In this document: piece by piece, positions 58,672 through 64,000 of the stretch | How positions within the stretch are numbered: position 1 is the stretch's first letter | Layout of the letters: each line of letters starts with the position of its first letter | NCBI GenBank assembly: GCA_014529385.2 | Contig: CM043960.1 | Coordinates: 28,487,396-28,551,395, forward strand | DNA from: Adiantum capillus-veneris | Taxonomy: Eukaryota > Streptophyta > Polypodiopsida > Polypodiales > Pteridaceae | Direction: 5' to 3' | Length of the DNA stretch: 64,000 bases | Translations under genes and position numbers: made by a program | Notes under the pieces: model-generated | The model's database searches: none | What the model was told of the DNA's origin: nothing | Seen by the model: only the letters and a program-made list of their open reading frames with translations

Positions 58672-59008
58672 CGAGTACGCAGGCAAGAAGGGCTATAGCG
58701 CGAGTACGCAGGCAAGAAGGGCTTTAGCGCGAGCCACCTATAGCGCGAGTACGCAGGCAAGAAGGGCTATAGCGCGAGCCACCTATAGCGCGAGTACGCA
58801 GGCAAGAAGGGCTATAGCGCGAGTACGCAGGCAAGAAGGGCTATAGCGCGAGCCACCTATAGCGCGAGTACGCAGGCAAGAAGGGCTATAGCGCGAGCCA
58901 CCTATAGCGCGAGTACGCAGGCAAGAAGGGCTATAGCGCGAGTACGCAGGCAAGAAGGGCTATAGCGCGAGCCACCTATAGCGCGAGTACGCAGGCAAGA
59001 AGGGCTAT
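58655..59008. repeat. minisatellite grown from a tnpA exon, with higher-order structure
   Basis: Nine copies of a 29-bp unit A (GCGCGAGTACGCAGGCAAGA...) alternate with a 16-bp unit B (GCGCGAGCCACCTATA). The order reads A A B, A B A A B, A B A A B, A, a higher-order period of 119 bp. Unit A is the tnpA exon-2 sequence encoding EREYAGRKG in CACTA-1 (24805-24840). Confidence 0.93.
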
Positions 59009-59299
59009 TACATTTGCAAAGTTTAACAATCAAGTGATTTTTCCTATGATGTGTACAATTGTCATTGATTTACTTTCATCAATTTACTTTTGTCAGTTTT
59101 GCATCTTTATTCTGGAAACAATCCTATGGATGATGGAGTTAATGGTTATATTGTCTTGTGGGTGACTACTTTGGGTCAATATCTAAGCTTGCACTTTCTT
59201 TCAAAGGTGAATCTGGGGTTATCTTGGATTCAATTAGGTTTACTCAATTATTGAAACATTCAATATGGTTGATGGTTGAATGTCCTGCCACCAAAAAAA

Positions 59300-59568
59300 A
59301 ATTCTCTCAGGCGTCGCTATGAGCGTCACTATATAAGACTCTGCAACGTCGTTATAAACGTCGCTATAGGTGGCGTGTAAACGTTGCTATGATCGTCGCT
59401 ATATAGTGACGGCTTTAGCAACGCATATAGTGACAGTTATAGCAACGCTCATAGCGACGTTCCCGTATCGACGCTGTTAGCGACGATCTTAGCGACGTCG
59501 GGGAGTATAAAAACCCAATGTATTTCCGTCGCTAACAGCGTCACAAGTGCACACAACCTCTTGTAGTG
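59300..59568. repeat. CACTA-2 right subterminal and terminal repeats
   Basis: Copies of GCGTCGCTAT and ATAGCGACG variants, then AGTATAAAAACCCAATGTAT, then the terminal repeat; matches the right end of CACTA-1. Confidence 0.85.
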
Positions 59569-59571
59569 TTG

Positions 59572-60628
59572 TAATCCTCTTTCGGTTTTACTTATTTGCA
59601 TGGGCAACTATGGAGCTCCAAAGTTGCAGCTAGAGAACCTTTCCCAGACGCCCTTAGAGTGCCTGTGGGGGAGCCATGTAAGCTTGCTACATGCACATGT
59701 GAAATGTAAGTAGGAAAATGCTAGAGCCTCTTTGTGCACATCATGGCCAAGATTCTAGGGGAGGTCAAACTATAAGGAGAAAAATCAGTTCTTGTGGCAT
59801 TCAACTATGTGCATTCTCCTGTCTTTGTTCTTTTAATGCTATTGGTGGAAGTCTTCCTATATGGGCCATTATGGTAGCAATGGCTAAGTCTTTGGGACAT
59901 GTGCCAAGGCTTTGAGTAGTGAATATCACTGAGCAAGCCAATGCACACTATTAAGCATACCTCCACACGCACAGGGGTAGCTATTTTGAGTTACCCCCTA
60001 TCCCATCTAGTAATTGCACTTGCAAAACAAATGTAATACCCCAACCTAGCGCTTGCATGTGCGTGAGAGTGATGAAGTCAAATCAATCAATTCAATATCT
60101 CTGTTACAATTACCCCCCTCCGTGTGATCAAGGGTACCTCAAGAGGATGGATGGCTTAAAAATGCAGGTGAAGTCTCGATGCCCACCCCCACAACTCATG
60201 AAAGGCTACACACACGTAGCTTGAAATACAAAAATGCACCATATAGGAGAACACTAAGGAGCATACCAACAAAGGCTCTTTGCTCACATGGCTGGCAATT
60301 TCTTTTGGTCGAGTTCGAACTGGAAAGTAAAATATATCTCCAATGTGTCCAACTATGCCTAATTTCAAGGATTTGCCATTGCGGGTGGTATCTTCATGCC
60401 AAGTCAATGTATATGGTAGCAACAACTAAGTTTTCCCCTCGTCTCCCTCATTTGGAGGGGCCTTGAGAGCATGATGAAGCCCCCTTGGCCATGCCACGAT
60501 ACCAAGTGATGTGGTTGGGGTGGGAGGGATCAATGGTTGAGGATGTGTGAGCCATCCTACGCTCGGTATAAATTCAAATGAAATATCTAAATTTGGGACA
60601 AAATGTAAATTCGGGTCGGTGCCTCCCA
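59572..60628. other. intergenic sequence without recognised gene
   Basis: Short frames (for example 59718-59915 and 60156-60425) lack domains. Nothing further supported. Confidence 0.4.
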
Positions 60629-60700
60629 CTCCATCCCCAAACTTGAACTCGAGATGTCACCCTTGGGAGCTTGGTGCCCTAACCAATTCAGTCATGTGTA
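60629..60700 (-). repeat. tRNA-derived SINE head, minus strand
   Basis: The minus strand reads TGACTGAATTGGTTAGGG (box A, 60678-60695) and GAGTTCAAG (box B core, 60642-60650), with ACCAAGCTCCCAAGGGTGAC between. This is the best tRNA-like match in the window; the SINE body would extend left towards 60480. Confidence 0.65.
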
Positions 60701-60851
60701 CTTCTTGAAATGGAAGTCTGAGATATTTGGTAAATTTGGTGTTGAAGCGACGTGTTGTAGATTCGGGACTCCAAATGCAGCCCAGAGTGCATCCCACCCT
60801 TTATCCCCTCCCACCTTGCCCTTGTCACTTAGCCAACGGTCACGCGAGGCC

Positions 60852-60880
60852 TAGTTATTTGTAACGCTTACAAATAACTA
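60852..60880. repeat. perfect short hairpin
   Basis: TAGTTATTTGTAA-CGC-TTACAAATAACTA: a 13-bp perfect stem with a 3-base loop. No T-run terminator follows; role unknown. Confidence 0.8.
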
Positions 60881-61424
60881 TGCTCGAGTGTTGGTCACAT
60901 GAAGCATAGTACTTGTCATAGTTCTACTATGCACAACTACGGCATAGTTGCAAAACTACGCAAGGCAAGAGAAATGAATGAACCTACAAACAAACAGAAA
61001 ACATGCAACTTTTTAGCCTTTGGACAACGAGGTAGGCTTGCCAACTTGCAACGCATATCTTTCTCTCTCTCCACTGCAATGCCTATTTCTAGTTTGCTTT
61101 CACCTACACATGGCAGTTTTCACACAACTAAGGCTGTGTGTGACCATGAAGCATGGCGTACTTGCTTTTGCACAGGGCATAGATGCATAGTTCTTTAGTT
61201 CTAAGTTACGGATTACTGAGGTCCATGTGACCACGGTCTTAGAGAGGAGGTTGGCCATGCATGGAACCACTGCCAATTATCCACTTTCCAGGACGGTAAG
61301 GTCATCGGGATTTCGGCGTGGACCATCCGTTGGGAGATCCTGATGATGCGGATAGATGCTCATGCTCCTACTTATTAATATGGGAGATGAATCTGCGAGT
61401 CTGGTCAGTCTGGGGCGTTGAAAA
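60881..61424. other. upstream region of the GT77-type gene
   Basis: Likely holds the promoter of the gene starting at 61425. No convincing TATA box at a set distance; TATTAATATGGG lies near 61374. Confidence 0.35.
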
Positions 61425-61521
61425 ATGACCGCAACGAAGGCCGTCCTCGCCTTCTGCGTCTGCTTCGTCCTACTCCTCGCTTTCTACCACAGGGAGAGCC
61501 TCATTTCCCTCCATGTCAGCT

Positions 61522-61567
<46 letters not shown>

Positions 61568-61730
61568 CTCGCGGATACTCACTCCGCATTGGTCTGTGTT
61601 TGTGGAGTGAGAGAGAAAGCGGCGCTTCTTTCTCTATGAAGCACCCACACAACGGCTCTGTGTGTGTGTGTGGGTGTGATTTAGTGAGACAGAAAGGGCT
61701 TCTTTCTGTTTGAATCGCCCACATTAGGAC

Positions 61731-61768
<38 letters not shown>

Positions 61769-61775
61769 TGCGTCT

Positions 61776-61821
<46 letters not shown>

Positions 61822-62297
61822 CTGTCTTCACCAAACATCACCCTTTCTATCCACATTGGTGACAGGAGCAACTGCGACTTAAAACCACTTCTATCAATAT
61901 GTGGGAAGACAAGGAGCAAGTGGGGACCTTGAAGGAGCTGTTGCAAAAGGCGGAGATGCGCAATGGCGGAGAGAAGACAGTGATCTTCACCAGCGTGAAT
62001 GCGGCATGGGCGGAACCGGGCTCATTGCTGGAGATCTTGTTGGAGAGCTTCAAGCTCCTGAAGAACAGCAGGACCCAAGAGGTGGACTTCCTCAAGCATC
62101 TCATCGTCTTGGCATTTGACCACAAGGCATATGAGAGATGTGTGGAGGTGCACCCCCTCTGTTACCAAGTGAGGACGGACGGCATTGACTTCTCGAGCGC
62201 CAAGCCTTACATGAGCCATGACTATGTGAAAATGATGTGGAGAAGAATAGAGTTCCTCAACAACGTTCTTGCCATGGGCTATAGCTTCATCTTCTCG
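61425..62297 (+). CDS. GT77-type nucleotide-diphospho-sugar transferase, exons 1-2 (5' part of gene)
   Basis: Exon 1 (61425-61514) encodes MTATKAVLAFCVCFVLLLAF, a short cytosolic tail and membrane anchor of a type II Golgi protein. Exon 2 (61866-62297) follows acceptor GTGACAG in phase 0 and encodes TLKELLQKAE, KTVIFTSVNAAWAEPGSLLE, LIVLAFDHKAYERC, HPLCYQV and KMMWRRIEFLNNVLAMGY to SFIFS, at donor TCG|GTATGC. This is the N-terminal half of the plant DUF271/GT77 family, enzymes that add arabinose, xylose or galactose to wall glycans or glycoproteins. The catalytic DxD usually comes in the next exon, outside the window or lost. No break is seen. The exon 1 donor (GTCAGC) is weak. A LINE lies antisense in the next intron. 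Confidence 0.75.
61515..61865 (+). other. intron 1 of the GT77-type gene, full of microsatellites
   Basis: Contains (CT)n 61524-61570, (GT)n 61733-61766, a short (GC)n (61777-61788) and (GA)n 61788-61819. Frames in it are repeat artefacts. Confidence 0.6.
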
Positions 62298-62399
62298 GTA
62301 TGCCTCTATCCTTCCTCAAATTCTGTCTTACATTTCAGTTTTTATGAGCCCTATGACTTACTAATGCAATGTAGTCATTAGCTTGTAATATATAATGAG

Positions 62400-63600
62400 C
62401 TTTCATCGAGTTTGGATAATTATTTTTTGGAAATTATTTCACACAATCTCTCCCGTCCAAAATAATGGGTTAAACGAATTGTTTTCAAAAAGTGAGATCA
62501 TCCTTGATTTCTCAATACTGCACTTCGACCCTACTGTAAAGGTTTGTACAATCTCTAGAGCCTTCTTAACTATCTGAGGACAAGCTTTCACGAAGAGGAG
62601 GGAGTCATCTGCAAAGAGTTGCTGGTCATTCCCTGGCAGGCTCAACCCTTGGATCCCTCCCCTCGTAGCACTGGCTTTTAGCATTGTCGCCAGGGGGTGA
62701 GAACCTATGGCGAAAAGCAAAAGGGCTAGTAGGCATCCCTGCTTGATAGATCTTTTGACTTCAAATTAGCCCACAATTCTATTGTTGAAAACGGAGCTCA
62801 GCATGGCTACTAGCACTGAGAGTGCGAATCAAGCGATAAAGTAGAGGTCCAAACCCGAGCGTTTTCATGACATCTTCTATGAAAGACCAAGTGATCCCAT
62901 CGTAAGCTTTGTCCAGGTCAAGCTGGAGAAGAATGCACTCTTGCTTGGTAAGGGTAGCATACTCAATGCCCACCACTCGCTGCAAGGACGTTGTCATATA
63001 TAGACCTTCCTTTAATAAATCGGTGCTAATGTGGGGTGATGGCTTTGTCCAGGAGAGGGGAGCTGATTTTGAGGGAAATAGATTTGGCAATAATTTTGTA
63101 AGCCACTGACATCATAAAGATGGGCCGCCATTGTTTCAATTGAGAGAAACAGACTTGTTTTGGGATAGGTTTTATGAGCCCTCACTTAACATTGGAGTCA
63201 AGAGTCCCTTCAATTAGTGCCTAGTTAGCCATGCGCCTGATTGGGGATTTGAGATCATCCCAAAACTCAATGATGAACTCAATGGTCAAACCATCCCATC
63301 CAGGGGACTTCTAGGCTTACCTAAAGTTTGCAAAGCAACCGAGCATTCGTCTTCCAAAAATGCCTTTTCCAATAGGTTGGCTTCTGCTTGGGAGACAGTG
63401 CTGGAAATTGCAACCTTTCCTTAGGGGTCTAGCCCTGCACATGCATGGCACTTTTGTGATAGGCCTTCTTGGTGAAGAGCATGCCATTCAGAGGCCCCTT
63501 CCCAATAGACGTGTGGGCCTTTGAAAATAAGCCTTCACTAGGAAGGGCAAGTTTTGAAAATGCCCTTCAAAGATAAATTCTATAAAATAGCCCAAAAAAA
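62400..63600 (-). mobile_element. LINE-B reverse transcriptase fragment (L1 type)
   Basis: The minus strand reads LLQLDLDKAYDGITWSFIED (about 62890-62950, first RT Asp), then IYQAGMPTSPF (62700-62760), then QLFADDSLLFVKACPQIV (62560-62620, the FADD active site). The order and spacing are L1-like; several stops and shifts mean it is dead. Ends and target duplication were not found. It sits antisense in the GT77-type gene's second intron. Confidence 0.85.
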
Positions 63601-64000
63601 ATCAAAGTAGAAGATTGCTTAGTTAAAACATGAGCCTAAGTTCTAAGGTGTAGCTCGGATGTGCTGCATTCATGATTGACTCATTTTAGTTTGAGCTTTG
63701 TGGTGGTAGGAAGTTTCTCCGATATATTATAATTTGCTGCCGTGTGTTGCTTTGTCTTCCTATCCATTGGACATGTTGGGGTGGGGTGGCAAGGACCTCG
63801 ATGTGGTGGCATCCGCTGCTCAAGATCTGTGTCCAAATATATTGTTTGTAAGATCCTAGTCTTTATGGTGTTTATGCTCCTTGTGGCATGTGATGCACAT
63901 GGGGTTTTCATGGTCTATAATGGTGGGTTGCAGGTCCATATAAAAGCCAAGACACTTCTAGTGTTTTTATTCTTTAATATAAATAGCTCCTATTGAGCAT
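63601..64000. other. sequence to window end; LINE 3'-like
   Basis: GGTGGG/GTGGCA-rich sequence ending in ATATAAAAGCC...TTTAATATAAATAGC resembles in style the 3' parts near 36890 and 40050. Evidence is weak and no gene is seen. Confidence 0.3.

Larger units (their letters stand above)
55544..59568 (+). mobile_element. CACTA-2: deletion derivative related to CACTA-1
   Basis: Begins CACTACAAGAGGT and ends ACCTCTTGTAGTG, with a perfect TTG target duplication (55541-55543 and 59569-59571). Both ends, the microsatellite leader, the TTTAGG minisatellite, the conserved block and the tnpA end are close to CACTA-1. Almost all of tnpD and the start of tnpA are deleted. It also carries a foldback repeat and a minisatellite not in CACTA-1. 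Confidence 0.94.

Noticed and set aside
60852..60880. Rho-independent-type terminator
   Set aside because: The stem is AT-rich with no T run and the genome is eukaryotic.

Overview
The window looks like nuclear DNA of a land plant, made mostly of transposable elements nested in one another. The evidence is CACTA (En/Spm) elements with TNPA/TNPD-type genes, Ty1/copia elements primed by the plant-typical TGGTATCAGAGC site, a chromodomain Ty3/gypsy element, L1-type LINEs, tRNA-derived SINE heads, and fragments of plant gene families (GT77-type glycosyltransferase, HMA-domain protein). Long CT/GA, GT and TA microsatellites are frequent. I cannot name the species; a non-seed plant is only a guess. 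No rRNA gene, intact tRNA gene, CRISPR array or operon was seen.

Region 1 (1-17.9 kb) holds two decayed genes interleaved with an unusual repeat built on the perfect 16-bp palindrome TATGCTAATTAGCATA. Gene 1 (+) runs from a coiled-coil exon through a RING-like exon and an acidic exon to a NIF/FCP1-type HAD phosphatase domain. That domain is split by an 8.6-kb putative intron holding a full-length copia element (6550-12103, TSD TTCAT). Gene 2 (-, 14973-17640) encodes a DDE-transposase-like protein. One palindrome array lies between gene 1 exons, one between the two genes, and one inside a gene 2 intron.

Region 2 (18-31 kb): a LINE is interrupted by CACTA-1 (18932-25663), which carries an intact tnpA, an internally deleted tnpD and a captured HMA-domain gene fragment. 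A decayed copia gag and leader follow.

Region 3 (31-41.5 kb): a long CT microsatellite, a ZNFX1-like NFX1-type zinc-finger pseudogene, a truncated small-LTR copia piece, a retroposon with 19-bp TSD, and SINE heads in sequence otherwise without genes.

Region 4 (41.8-55 kb): the 3' half of a chromodomain gypsy element, then the gag/protease part of a second gypsy element on the minus strand, split by CACTA-3 (48871-53562, TSD TAG).

Region 5 (55.5-64 kb): CACTA-2 (55544-59568, TSD TTG) is a deletion derivative related to CACTA-1 with a minisatellite grown from a tnpA exon. A SINE head, the first two exons of a GT77-type glycosyltransferase gene, and an antisense LINE in its second intron close the window.

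Many premature stops in these elements and genes can be explained by single C-to-T or G-to-A transitions, as expected from long cytosine methylation. All family calls are by eye; no database search was run.
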